From the NCBI GenBank assembly GCA_024641625.1, contig JAHECQ010000006.1, forward strand, positions 1 through 27,020: a stretch of 27,020 nt of DNA, read 5' to 3'. The position numbers were made by a program, and so were the translations under genes. The stretch is from Acidimicrobiales bacterium (GTDB lineage Bacteria > Actinomycetota > Acidimicrobiia > Acidimicrobiales > SZUA-35). Below, piece after piece: positions 1-8,461 of the stretch. Below the pieces are notes generated by a model. That model made no database searches. It was given only the letters and a program-made list of their open reading frames with translations, and was not told where the DNA came from. The stretch's first letter is position 1; each line of letters begins with the position of its first letter.

Positions 1-113
1 CCGCTGCACCCACCACCGCGGCGCCAACCACCCCTCCTCCAACGACTCCCGCCCCGACCACCGCCGTGCCCACCACCGCTGCGCCCACCACCACAGGGAC
101 GACGAACGGGTGA
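1..113 (+). CDS. C-terminal end of a Pro/Thr/Ala-rich protein (partial)
   Basis: Reading from base 3 there is an open frame of 36 codons, ending at TGA 111-113. It consists almost only of Ala, Pro and Thr in a loose P-T-T-A-A-P pattern and finishes T-G-T-T-N-G. Such low-complexity tails are typical of secreted, wall-associated or membrane-anchored actinobacterial proteins, where they act as flexible linkers or termini. No domain is visible because the body of the gene lies outside the window. The stop codon overlaps the next start (TGATG), so the two genes are probably translationally coupled. Confidence 0.6.
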   Translation, partial: AAPTTAAPTTPPPTTPAPTTAVPTTAAPTTTGTTNG

Positions 114-1336
114 TGTCCTCGGGTCGATCAGCGTTCGACCTCGTGATCATCGGGTCGGGTCCGGCCGGCGCAGCAGCCGCGATCGAAGCAGCCAACCGAG
201 GTCTGACCGCGCTGACGCTCGACAAGGCTCACTTCCCCCGGGACAAGTGCTGCGGTGACGGGCTCACGGCCAATGCGCTGAGACAGCTCGAGGAACTCGG
301 CGTCGAACCGAGCACGATTCCGAGTTGGCAATCGGTGGACGACGTCGTGTTGGTGGCGCCGAGCGGCCGTGAGCGAACATTCCCTCTCCCGCGTCAGCGC
401 GGCCGGTTCGCCGTGGTGGCCCGTCGACGCGAGCTCGACGCTGCGCTCGTCGAACGAGCTCGATCCGCCGGGGCGGCCATCGTCGAGGACAACGAGGTGG
501 TCGGCATCACCCAACTTGCCGATCGAGCCATCGTCACCACCTCGACCGGCCAATCGCACGCCGCCAGATTCGTCGTTGCCGCTGATGGCATGTGGTCACC
601 CACGCGCAAACTCCTGGGCATCGCCCAGCCGGGCTATCGGGGCGAGTGGCATGCGGGCCGCCAGTACTTCACCAATGTCTCGCCACGGGCACAGCACGAG
701 CTGACCGTCTGGTTCGATCGCGACCTGTTGCCCGGGTATCTGTGGTCCTTTCCCCTCGCTGATGGTTCGGCCAACGTCGGGTTCGGCGTCGTTCGGACCG
801 ATGACCGCCGCGGACACGATCTTCGATCCCTCTGGAGCCAGATCCTCGAGTGCAGCGCCTTGGGGGACTTCCTCGGGCCCCAGGCCCAGCCGGAGGGTCG
901 ATACACCGCTTGGCCCATCCCGGCTCGTCTCGGACGATCCCCGCTCACCAGCGACCGGGTGCTGTTCGTGGGCGACGCTGCGACCGCAACAGACCCGATG
1001 TCGGGCGAAGGCATCGGGCAAGCCCTCGAGACCGGGCGCCTGGCCGTGGAGGCCATCACCGAAGGTGGGCCTCGAGCCTCCGCCGATGCCATCACCGCGG
1101 CCTACGAGCGGGTGGTGCGGCGAGGAATGGTTCGAGATCACCAACTGGCCCGCGCCCTCTCGAACGTGATCGCCAACGAGCGTGGGGCCAACGTCAGCCT
1201 CGGGGTCGCCGGGCTCACCCCTTGGACCCGCCGCAATTTCGTTCGCTGGCTCTTCGAGGACTACCCCCGGGCCGTACTCGCCACCCCGAGCCGCTGGCAT
1301 CGTGGACTCTTCACTCGGCCCGGCGCCTATCGCTGA
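113..1336 (+). CDS. Geranylgeranyl reductase family FAD-dependent oxidoreductase
   Basis: Encodes 407 residues. The N-terminus carries the dinucleotide-binding fingerprint GSGPAGAAAA directly after a short beta strand, followed by a DKCCGDGLT segment typical of the geranylgeranyl reductase/MenJ group. Near residue 290 there is the second FAD motif, GDAATATDPMSGEGIG. Family members reduce isoprenoid double bonds (menaquinone side chain, archaeal or plant prenyl chains) or act as related flavin monooxygenases. In actinobacteria a menaquinone reductase (MenJ-like) role is common, but the substrate cannot be read from sequence. The ATG at 113 overlaps the upstream stop in TGATG. A GTG at 110 is an alternative that adds one residue. 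Codon use is like that of its neighbours. Confidence 0.85.
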   Translation: MSSGRSAFDLVIIGSGPAGAAAAIEAANRGLTALTLDKAHFPRDKCCGDGLTANALRQLEELGVEPSTIPSWQSVDDVVLVAPSGRERTFPLPRQRGRFAVVARRRELDAALVERARSAGAAIVEDNEVVGITQLADRAIVTTSTGQSHAARFVVAADGMWSPTRKLLGIAQPGYRGEWHAGRQYFTNVSPRAQHELTVWFDRDLLPGYLWSFPLADGSANVGFGVVRTDDRRGHDLRSLWSQILECSALGDFLGPQAQPEGRYTAWPIPARLGRSPLTSDRVLFVGDAATATDPMSGEGIGQALETGRLAVEAITEGGPRASADAITAAYERVVRRGMVRDHQLARALSNVIANERGANVSLGVAGLTPWTRRNFVRWLFEDYPRAVLATPSRWHRGLFTRPGAYR

Positions 1337-1353
1337 GGAAGCCACTCCCATCG

Positions 1354-1428
1354 CTCGAGGCGGTCTGACTCGAGGCGGTCCGACTCGAGGCGGTCCGACT
1401 CGAGGTGGTCGGACTCAGTGTGGTTTGA
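1354..1428. repeat. 15-bp tandem repeat between convergent genes
   Basis: The unit CTCGAGGCGGTCCGA is repeated head to tail at 1354, 1369 and 1384 with one mismatch. A diverged copy lies at 1399 (CTCGAGGTGGTCGGA), and a further decayed copy at 1414 already contains the pyruvate carboxylase stop. The array fills the gap between the convergent oxidoreductase and pyruvate carboxylase genes. It is too short and lacks the spacers needed for a CRISPR. Confidence 0.85.
1393..1414. terminator. Possible bidirectional terminator hairpin
   Basis: GTCCGAC (1393-1399) and GTCGGAC (1408-1414) form a perfect 7-bp inverted repeat around an 8-base loop. It lies directly beside the pyruvate carboxylase stop and downstream of the oppositely oriented oxidoreductase. 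There is no T-tract, so the terminator role is inferred from position; actinobacterial terminators often lack T-tracts. Confidence 0.4.
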
Positions 1429-4400
1429 TGACGAGCAGGAGATCTCCAGGCAACACCGAACGCACCACCGGTCCGCCCAGTCGTTCGATCGTGCCACTGA
1501 TCGGGGCCGAGATGACCGACTCCATCTTCATTGCCTCGATGACCGCAACCGGCTGATTGGCTTCGACTCGGTCTCCCTGAGCGACCTGAAGGCTCACGAC
1601 ACCGTTGAAGGGCGCGGCCAGGTGCCCCGGGTTACCGGCGTCCGCTCGCTCGGCACCGACGAACTCGTCGCCCACGGACGCGTCACGAACATCGATGGGG
1701 CGCAACTGTCCGTTCAGTCGGAACACCACCCGTCGCATGCCTCGCTGATCGGGTTCTCCGATGGCATCGAGACCGACCAGGAGTTGGACACCGCGTCCGA
1801 GTTGGATCGATGCATCCTCCTCGCCCACCTCCATGCCGTAGAGGAACAGCTTCGTCGGCAGCTGACCGAGCTCGCCGTAGGTTTCCCGATGGTGTTCATA
1901 ACTCGCCGCCGGACCGGGAAAGAGCAGCCGGTTCAGCGTGGCGCGTGCATCCGGACCACTCAGCGCCTCGCGATCTTCTTCCGACAGTGGGGCAGGTCCC
2001 GCCGCCGGCCGACGTCCTTGCAGGGCTTGCGTTCGGAACGGCTCAGGGAATCCGCCGACTGGCTCCCCGAGCTCACCGTGCAGGAAGCCGATGACCGAAT
2101 CGGGAAGGTCGACCGATGCAGGATCGGCCTCGAGCGCCTCGGCCGACACTCCGGACGCGGCCAACTGCAACGCCAGGTCGCCCACCACCTTCGACGTCGG
2201 CGTGACCTTGATGATCCGTCCGAGCACACGATCCGATGCGGCATACAGCGCCTCGACCTCCTCGAACCGATCCCCGAGGCCCAGCGCAATCGCCTGCTGG
2301 TGCAGATTCGAGAGCTGGCCACCGGGGATCTCGTGCCGGTACACCGTGCCCGTCGGGGCATGGAGGCCGGCCTCGAACGGCTGGTAGGTCCTTCTCACTG
2401 CCGCCCAATACGGTTCGAGTCGGCCCAGCTCCTCCAGGTCGAGCCCGGTGTCACGTTCGGTGTCGGCGAAGGTGGCAACGATGGCCGACAACGCCGGTTG
2501 TGATGTCATTCCCGACAATGGAGCCGCCGCCCCGTCGATGGCGTCGACACCGGCTTGCGCGGCCGCCAGGTACGTGGCGAGCTGGCCGCCGGCGGTGTCG
2601 TGGGTGTGAAGATGCACCGGAAGGTCGAAGCGCTCGCGGAGCTCGCTGATCAGCAGGTGAGCCGCCGGCGCTCGCAACAGTCCGGCCATGTCCTTCACAC
2701 ACAGGACGTGTGCCCCGGCGGCGACCAGACCGTCGGCCACTCGAAGGTAGTGATCGAGCGTGTACAGGCGCTCGCTCGGATCGCTCAGGTTCCCCGAATA
2801 ACAGATCGCTCCCTCGACCAGCGCGCCGACCTCTGCTGCTGCCCTGATCGCCGGGGCCATCTGATCGACCGAGTTCAACGCGTCGAAGACCCGGAAGATG
2901 TCGATGCCCGCAGAGGCCGCCTCTTCGACGAAGCGTTCGGCCACCACATCGGGAAAGGCCGTATAGCCAACGGTGTTGCGTCCGCGCAACAACATCTGCA
3001 GGCACAGGTTGGGAACGGCGTCCCGAAGCTGTTCCAGGCGAGCCCACGGGTCCTCATGGAGAAACCGAAGGGCTACATCGTAGGTGGCGCCGCCCCAACA
3101 CTCGAGGCTCAACAATTGAGGGTGCAGCCGGGCGACGTGGCCGGCGCCGGCCACGATGTCGGCGGTCCGCATCCTCGTCGCCAGAATCGACTGGTGCGCG
3201 TCGCGCAGCGTGGTATCGGTGACCAACACCGCCGTTTGGTCTCGCATCCACCGGGCGAACCCATTCGGCCCGAGCTCCTGGAGCCGCTGCCTCGATCCGG
3301 TGTGCCGGCTCGCACCCGCCGGCGACGACAGCTGGCCTGGGGTGGGCAACTTGGCGCTCGGATCCTCCGAGATCGGGCTCGATCCGTTCGGTCGGTTGAC
3401 CGTCGTGTCCCCGAGCCACCGCAGAAGCTTGGTGGCTCGGTCCAGGCTGACGACACCCTGCATCAGGTGCGGGCGCTCATCGATGAAGGCAGTGGTCAAC
3501 CTGCCCGCTCTGAAGTCGGCGTCGTCGAGCAAGGCCAGGAGGAACGGGATGTTCGTGACCGGTCCACGAACACGGAACTCTGCCACGGCGCGACGGCTGC
3601 GAGCGACCGCGTCTTCGAAGGTCCGCCCCCGACAGGTCAACTTGGTGAGCAACGAGTCGAAGAAGGGCGTGATCTCTGCGCCCTGGTACCCGCTGCCACC
3701 GTCGAGACGGATGCCTGCGCCGCCGGGTTGGCGATAGGCCAGGATGCGTCCGGTGTCGGGACGGAAGTCGTTGGCCGCGTCCTCGGTGGTGATGCGACAC
3801 TGCAAGGCAACGCCCCGTTGTTGGACCGAACCGGGTACCAGCCCGAGGTCGGGCAATGTCTTGCCCATCGCCACATGGAGCTGCGTGTGCACGATGTCGA
3901 CATCGGTCGTCTCCTCGGTGACCGTGTGTTCGACTTGGATCCGGGGATTCATTTCGATGAAGACGAATTGGCTGTCCTGGCCCAGCAGGAACTCCACCGT
4001 GCCCGCACCCACATAGGAGATCGACTGTCCGAAGGCAACTGCGGCCTCACACATCGCATCGCGGATGTGGCCGGGGAGATTCGGGGCAGGGGCGATCTCC
4101 ACCACCTTTTGATGACGACGCTGGACCGAGCAGTCGCGCTCGAACAGATGCATGATGTTGACGCCATCGCCGATGAGCTGCACCTCGATGTGACGCGGTC
4201 GATCCACCGCTTGTTCGAGGAAGACAGTTGGATCGCCGAAGGCCGACTCGGCTTCGCGGCGGGCGGCATCGACAGCGGGTAGGAGCAATTCCGGGGCGTC
4301 GACTCGGCGGAGACCGCGACCACCACCACCCGACGCGGCCTTGATGAACAGCGGGAATCCGATGACCTGGGCAGCTTCGAGCGCGGTATCGACGTCGATC

Positions 4401-4816
4401 TCACCCGACTGGCGAAGGACCGGCAACCCGGCGGCGGCAGCGGCGGATTGCGCACGCATCTTGTTGCCACACAGACGGAGCACCGATGCCGGGGGCCCCA
4501 CGAAGGTGAGACCTGCGTCGGCACACGCGCCGGCGAGATCGGGGTTCTCCGACAGGAACCCGTAGCCGGGGTGGATCGCGTCGGCTCCGGATTCGACCGC
4601 TGCGCCGATGATGGCGTCGATGTCCAGGTAGGGCTGCAGCGGCCGACCGGGATCGCCGATCTGGTACGCCTCGTCGGCCTTGAGTCGGTGGAGCGACGAT
4701 CTGTCCTCCCACGTGTAGACGGCGACCGTCTCGATTCCCAGCTCGTAACACGCCCGGAAGACGCGAATGGCGATCTCCCCTCGGTTGGCGACCAGCAGCT
4801 TCTTGATCGGTGGCAC
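1415..4816 (-). CDS. pyc: Pyruvate carboxylase
   Basis: Encodes 1133 residues, the usual length for single-chain pyruvate carboxylase, which makes oxaloacetate from pyruvate, bicarbonate and ATP (anaplerosis). Domain order is biotin carboxylase (about residues 4-450, beginning KLLVANRGEIAIR, with a glycine-rich ATP loop GGGGRGLRR), a linker of about 60 residues rich in Ser/Pro, carboxyltransferase from about 530 (DTTLRDAHQS, with D534), the conserved C-terminal PC region, and a biotinyl domain with EAMKMES in which Lys1097 is the biotin site. The start is GTG at 4816, chosen because the family begins only a few residues before KLLVANRGE; a clear, well-spaced Shine-Dalgarno is not visible. The gene is divergent from the acyl-CoA synthetase across 100 bases. 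It is complete, with all key motifs intact. Confidence 0.97.
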   Translation of the reverse strand: MPPIKKLLVANRGEIAIRVFRACYELGIETVAVYTWEDRSSLHRLKADEAYQIGDPGRPLQPYLDIDAIIGAAVESGADAIHPGYGFLSENPDLAGACADAGLTFVGPPASVLRLCGNKMRAQSAAAAAGLPVLRQSGEIDVDTALEAAQVIGFPLFIKAASGGGGRGLRRVDAPELLLPAVDAARREAESAFGDPTVFLEQAVDRPRHIEVQLIGDGVNIMHLFERDCSVQRRHQKVVEIAPAPNLPGHIRDAMCEAAVAFGQSISYVGAGTVEFLLGQDSQFVFIEMNPRIQVEHTVTEETTDVDIVHTQLHVAMGKTLPDLGLVPGSVQQRGVALQCRITTEDAANDFRPDTGRILAYRQPGGAGIRLDGGSGYQGAEITPFFDSLLTKLTCRGRTFEDAVARSRRAVAEFRVRGPVTNIPFLLALLDDADFRAGRLTTAFIDERPHLMQGVVSLDRATKLLRWLGDTTVNRPNGSSPISEDPSAKLPTPGQLSSPAGASRHTGSRQRLQELGPNGFARWMRDQTAVLVTDTTLRDAHQSILATRMRTADIVAGAGHVARLHPQLLSLECWGGATYDVALRFLHEDPWARLEQLRDAVPNLCLQMLLRGRNTVGYTAFPDVVAERFVEEAASAGIDIFRVFDALNSVDQMAPAIRAAAEVGALVEGAICYSGNLSDPSERLYTLDHYLRVADGLVAAGAHVLCVKDMAGLLRAPAAHLLISELRERFDLPVHLHTHDTAGGQLATYLAAAQAGVDAIDGAAAPLSGMTSQPALSAIVATFADTERDTGLDLEELGRLEPYWAAVRRTYQPFEAGLHAPTGTVYRHEIPGGQLSNLHQQAIALGLGDRFEEVEALYAASDRVLGRIIKVTPTSKVVGDLALQLAASGVSAEALEADPASVDLPDSVIGFLHGELGEPVGGFPEPFRTQALQGRRPAAGPAPLSEEDREALSGPDARATLNRLLFPGPAASYEHHRETYGELGQLPTKLFLYGMEVGEEDASIQLGRGVQLLVGLDAIGEPDQRGMRRVVFRLNGQLRPIDVRDASVGDEFVGAERADAGNPGHLAAPFNGVVSLQVAQGDRVEANQPVAVIEAMKMESVISAPISGTIERLGGPVVRSVLPGDLLLVIKPH

Positions 4817-4903
4817 CTCACCAGTTTCCCACGCTCGTTCGTGACGCGGGAGGTTGCTCGGCCCAGCCGGTAGGGCCAGTTCGAAATCAACCGGCCGAAG
4901 GCC

Positions 4904-4909
4904 TACCCT
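4904..4909 (+). promoter_or_regulatory. -10 element of a leaderless promoter for the acyl-CoA synthetase
   Basis: TACCCT is followed by exactly seven bases and then GTG 4917, where the conserved part of the protein begins. A -10 at this distance places the transcription start on the start codon, the standard actinobacterial leaderless design. No convincing -35 is seen. Confidence 0.5.
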
Positions 4910-4916
4910 CTACGCC

Positions 4917-6548
4917 GTGCCAGGATGGACCTATGCCGACGTACTCGAAACTGTTGCCGATGCGATTCCGGACGCGCCTGCGCTGATCCATGGATCCATT
5001 CGGCGTTCCTGGAGCGAGGTGAACCGACGAGCCAATGGGCTGGCTCGCTTTCTGCTCGATGCCGGCTGCGCCCGTCAGGACAAGGTCGCGTTCTACCTCT
5101 ACAACCGGCCCGAGTACCTCGAACTGTTCCTCGCCTGTTCCAAGGCATCGCTGGTGCACGTGAACACCAACTACCGCTACGCCGACGACGAACTCGCCTA
5201 CATCTGGGAGAACGCCGACGCCGTCGCCGTGGTGTTCCAGGGCAGATTCACCGAGACGGCCAACCGGGTACGCGAGCGAGTCAGCAGCGTGCGCACCTGG
5301 ATCTGGATCGACGACGACACCAGCCCGTGCCCTGACTGGGCTGTTCCCTACGAGGTTGCGGCGGCCACCCCCAGCGAGGGCAATGTGCGCGGGATCGACG
5401 GTCGCGACGGCGACGACCTGGTCTTCCTCTACACCGGAGGCACCACCGGCATGCCAAAGGGCGTCATGTGGCGCCAGGACGACCTTCTCATGGCGACCGA
5501 CCGCACGAACCGGCACCCGCTGCCGCTCGAACTGGACCTCGATGCCGATGGATACTCACCCGCGGTTCGGGCCCGCACCAACAAGCCGGGCCCGCTCAGC
5601 CTGCCGGCGTGTCCACTGATGCACGGTACGGGTCTGTTCAACGGACTCAACACCTTGGCCCTCGGCGGCTCGGTGGTAACGCTCGAGAACACCCACTTCG
5701 ACGTCGAGGAGTTCCTCGACGTCGTGCAGGACCAACGCGTCAAGAGCACGTTCATCGTCGGCGATGCGTTCGCCAAGCCCATCCTCAAGGCTCTCGACGA
5801 GCAGTCGGCCCGGTGGGACATCTCCTCGCTCCGGGTGATCATCTCCTCGGGCGTCATGTGGAGCAGCGAGACCAAGCAGGGTCTGCTTCGCCACCATCCC
5901 GACCTCATCCTGGTCGACGCCTTCGGCTCGAGCGAGGCGATCGGCATGGGTTCCTCGGTCTCCTCGAGCAATGCCGCGGCCAAAACCGCCACGTTCTCGC
6001 TGAGCGCCGAATCGGTGGTGGTCACCGAGGACGGTCGCCTGGTCGAACCCGGGTCGGGCGAACTCGGTCGCGTCGGGGTCCGGGGCCGCACACCTGTCGG
6101 GTACTACAAGGACCCGGTCAAGTCCGCTGCGACCTTCCCCGTCATCGACGGCGTCCGCTACTCGGTTCCCGGAGACTTCGCCACCGTCGAAGCTGATGGA
6201 ACAATCACCCTGCTCGGCCGGGGCTCGGTCTGCATCAACAGTGGTGGCGAGAAGATCTTCCCCGAGGAAGTCGAGGAGGTGCTGAAGCTGCACCCCTCCA
6301 TCGACGACGCGGTGGCCGTTGGCATCCCCGACGACCGGTTCGGGCAGGCGGTGACTGCCGTGGTGGCAACCAAGGGCATCACGGTCGACGAGAGCGAGGT
6401 CATCGCCCATGTGAAGGCCCGCCTCGCCGCCTACAAGGCACCCAAGCGAGTGTTCGCCGTGCCGTCCCTCGAGCGCGCAGCCAACGGCAAGGTCGACTAC
6501 AAACGCTGGACAGAACACGCCGAACAGCAGGTGGAGGCCATCTCATGA
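4917..6548 (+). CDS. Acyl-CoA synthetase (AMP-forming), FadD19-like
   Basis: Encodes 543 residues from GTG 4917. It is a member of the ANL adenylate-forming superfamily, which activates a carboxylic acid to acyl-AMP and then acyl-CoA. The P-loop-like motif YTGGTTGMPKGVMW begins at about residue 172. The adenine region contains a short SSGVMW segment and a DAFGSSEA stretch, the hinge region includes a PGD, and the C-terminal NGKVDYKRW carries the acylation lysine (K525). The wording of the P-loop (GMPKGVMW) recalls mycobacterial FadD19/FadD17 enzymes that act on steroid side chains or long acyl chains, but the substrate is not certain. The frame is open upstream to TTG 4854; GTG 4917 is preferred because homology begins there and a leaderless -10 is correctly placed. 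The GrdB-like selenoprotein gene follows after 13 bases. Confidence 0.88.
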   Translation: MPGWTYADVLETVADAIPDAPALIHGSIRRSWSEVNRRANGLARFLLDAGCARQDKVAFYLYNRPEYLELFLACSKASLVHVNTNYRYADDELAYIWENADAVAVVFQGRFTETANRVRERVSSVRTWIWIDDDTSPCPDWAVPYEVAAATPSEGNVRGIDGRDGDDLVFLYTGGTTGMPKGVMWRQDDLLMATDRTNRHPLPLELDLDADGYSPAVRARTNKPGPLSLPACPLMHGTGLFNGLNTLALGGSVVTLENTHFDVEEFLDVVQDQRVKSTFIVGDAFAKPILKALDEQSARWDISSLRVIISSGVMWSSETKQGLLRHHPDLILVDAFGSSEAIGMGSSVSSSNAAAKTATFSLSAESVVVTEDGRLVEPGSGELGRVGVRGRTPVGYYKDPVKSAATFPVIDGVRYSVPGDFATVEADGTITLLGRGSVCINSGGEKIFPEEVEEVLKLHPSIDDAVAVGIPDDRFGQAVTAVVATKGITVDESEVIAHVKARLAAYKAPKRVFAVPSLERAANGKVDYKRWTEHAEQQVEAIS

Positions 6549-6561
6549 ACGTCAGCCGGCG

Positions 6562-7632
6562 ATGACCGGCTCGGGGATCACCGAGTCCGCCCGGCACCAG
6601 CCGGACACGAACCAGTCAGAGCTTCGCAAGGGCCGATCCGCGCTGCCCCCTGCTGACTACATCGGCGAGACGCGACGCCTGTACGACAGTCTCGGCTACG
6701 ACGGCTACCGATGGGCCGACAAGACCGACGAACCAGCGGCATTCGTTCCGCTGAGCAAGCCACTGTCGGAATGCCGGATCCTGCTGGTTGCCTCCGGTGG
6801 CGTCTACCGCCACGGACAGATTGCCTTCCACACCAAGGACGACACCTCGATCAGAGTCATCCCCACCGATACCCCGACTTCCGAACTCCGAACCGCTCAC
6901 TTCGCCTACGACCAGGCCGATGCCAGAGTCGATCCGAACTGCGTGTTCCCCCTCGACGTGCTCCGTGACATGGTCATGGACGGCGAAGTGGGAGAGCTGT
7001 GCGAGGAGGCCCTCACCTTCATGGGGGGCATCTACTCGACCCGCAAGCTCGAAGCCGAGACCGTCCCGAGGATCCTCGAACGTTGTCGCGCCCAGGAGCC
7101 CGACCTCGTTCTCCTCGTTCCGGTCTGACCGGTCTGCCATCAGTCGGTCGGACTGATCGCCCGTCATCTCGAGGCCGCCGGATTCCCGACGGTCGGCTTC
7201 ACGTCGGCCCGCAGCATCACCGCCGGCGCCAATCCGCCGCGGTCGGTGTTTCTCGATCTCCCGCTGGGCCACACCACCGGCTTGCCTCACGACCGTGTGG
7301 GACAGCGCCGAATCCTGTCCGAGGGTCTGGCTGCAGCTGTGATCATGGCCGAACCAGGCACCATCCACGAACTCGACTACCGGTACGTCGACGACGACTG
7401 GAAGGCCGAACCTTTGTCGTGGAGCCGCAAGCGTCAGGCTCGTAGAACGCACGATGGCCCGGCGACCCCGGCCAAAGCGGCGGATGCCGCGGGCGAGTCG
7501 AAACCCGCCGACACCCGTACGCCACGGTCGCCCAACCCCGTCTACCAGCACCCCGACGATGCCGTGGCCGCGGAGCAGACCAGCTTCGAGGAGCAGTGCC
7601 TGGTATGCATCGGCATCGCGCCGACCGACTGA
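6562..7632 (+). CDS. GrdB-family selenoprotein (glycine/sarcosine/betaine reductase B-like), Sec at residue 189
   Basis: This is one gene of 356 residues read through an in-frame TGA at 7126-7128. The part before the TGA (188 residues) has GrdB-family features: a DYIGETRRLYDSLGY start, SGGVY, a DPNCVFPLDVLRDMV segment and TFMGG. The part after it continues in the same frame with PVCHQSVGLIARHLEAAG and DLPLGHTTGLPHD, also family features. The join reads LVPV-U-PVCHQ, a redox-type U-x-x-C motif, which is where related proteins carry Sec or Cys as far as I recall. A second CxxC (C346, C349) lies close to the C-terminus, after a charged low-complexity stretch. In clostridia GrdB cleaves C-N bonds of glycine derivatives with GrdA and the GrdC/D subunits; none of those genes is here, so the substrate is unknown. 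No good Shine-Dalgarno precedes ATG 6562, which fits translational coupling to the upstream synthetase. A pipeline ignoring Sec would split or truncate it. Confidence 0.88.
7136..7160 (+). promoter_or_regulatory. Bacterial SECIS element
   Basis: ATCAGTC (7139-7145) and GACTGAT (7151-7157) form a perfect 7-bp stem closed by the five-base loop GGTCG. Two further pairs lie beneath a C-C mismatch. The loop begins with GG and lies 18 bases after the TGA. This matches the known bacterial SECIS rule: a small hairpin with G in the first two loop positions, roughly 16-37 bases downstream of the Sec codon, recognised by SelB. Confidence 0.75.
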
Positions 7633-7650
7633 CCGGGGCTGACCCCGATC
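7631..7650. terminator. Hairpin between convergent genes, possible terminator
   Basis: GAC-CGGGG, loop CTGA, CCCCG-ATC forms an 8-bp stem with one C-A mismatch. It starts within the selenoprotein stop codon and lies 17 bases from the stop of the convergent hydratase gene. It has no T-tract, so the function is inferred from position and GC content. Confidence 0.4.
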
Positions 7651-7666
7651 GGCTGCCGGAACGGAG

Positions 7667-8461
7667 TCAGCTCCCGGAATAGGGCGTGAACTGCGGTGGC
7701 CGCTTCTCGAGGAAGCTGGCGACACCTTCCTTGAAGTCCGAGCGCTTCAACGATGCAGCCATGACCCGGTTCGATTCCACCATCGCGTCGGCCACCGACA
7801 GTCCCGGATGGTTGTACACCTGCTGCTTGATGACCGAAATCGAGATGGGCGCCACGTTCTCCGCCACCTCGCGGGCGTAGGCGAGGGTGCGATCCATCAA
7901 CTCGTCGGACGGATAGACCTTGTTCACGACCCCCATCTCGAGTGCCTCCTCCGCGAGGAACACCCTCCCGCTGATGAGCAGATCGAGGGCAACAGCCTGA
8001 CCGGCCAAGCGCGGAAGGGTCCACGACACGCCGTGCTCGGCGATCAGGCCCCGGCGAGAGAACGCCGTGGTGAACTTGGCCCCGGCGGCGGCAAACCGGA
8101 CATCACAGGCGAGCGCGTGCACGAACCCGAGCCCGGCGCACGAACCGTTGACGGCAGCAATGATGAGCTTGCCGATACCGAGGGCGTAGGTGGCGTCGCG
8201 CCTCTCGGGCGGAGTGGCATCACTTCGACCGCTACCGATGCCCTGGAGCATGTCCATGTCGGCCCCCGAACAGAATCCTCGGCCGGCCCCGGTCACGACG
8301 ATCACGCGCACATCGGGATCGGCCTCCGCCCGATCGAGCAAGTTGAAGTACGCGGTGCCGAGCTCGCCGGTCCAGGCATTCAGTCGCTCGGGTCGATTGA
8401 GTGTGATGATGGCGACGTGGTCTCGGACTTCGTAGAGAACGACGTCGGTCTGCTCGCTCAT
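7667..8461 (-). CDS. Enoyl-CoA hydratase/isomerase family protein
   Basis: Encodes 264 residues with the crotonase fold. The oxyanion-hole segments are CSGAD (64-68) and CAGLGF (108-113), which hold the thioester carbonyl of an acyl-CoA. At the catalytic loop the sequence is FSRRGLIAEHG: Glu142 can occupy one catalytic position, while the other glutamate of two-glutamate hydratases appears replaced by Arg/Ser. This suggests isomerase-like or other crotonase chemistry rather than classic hydration. The C-terminus has the usual DFKEG..SFLEKR segment. ATG 8461 is preceded by an AGGGGAAG ribosome site (8465-8472). The gene is divergent from the dehydrogenase at 8572, whose likely pathway (beta-oxidation) it shares. 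Confidence 0.9.
   Translation of the reverse strand: MSEQTDVVLYEVRDHVAIITLNRPERLNAWTGELGTAYFNLLDRAEADPDVRVIVVTGAGRGFCSGADMDMLQGIGSGRSDATPPERRDATYALGIGKLIIAAVNGSCAGLGFVHALACDVRFAAAGAKFTTAFSRRGLIAEHGVSWTLPRLAGQAVALDLLISGRVFLAEEALEMGVVNKVYPSDELMDRTLAYAREVAENVAPISISVIKQQVYNHPGLSVADAMVESNRVMAASLKRSDFKEGVASFLEKRPPQFTPYSGS

Noticed and set aside
1354..1428. CRISPR-like array
   Set aside because: Units are 15 bp, directly adjacent without spacers, and no cas genes are near. The same holds for the arrays at 10022 and 14210.
2555..4282. 575-codon open frame on the plus strand
   Set aside because: It is antisense to pyruvate carboxylase, has no recognisable domain, and shows the Arg/Gly/Gln/His-rich composition of a shadow frame in GC-rich DNA.
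7126..7128. TGA as a nonsense mutation that makes a pseudogene
   Set aside because: The frame and family similarity continue unbroken on both sides, the codon sits in a U-x-x-C context, and a SECIS-type hairpin follows at the right distance. Selenocysteine explains all of this better.
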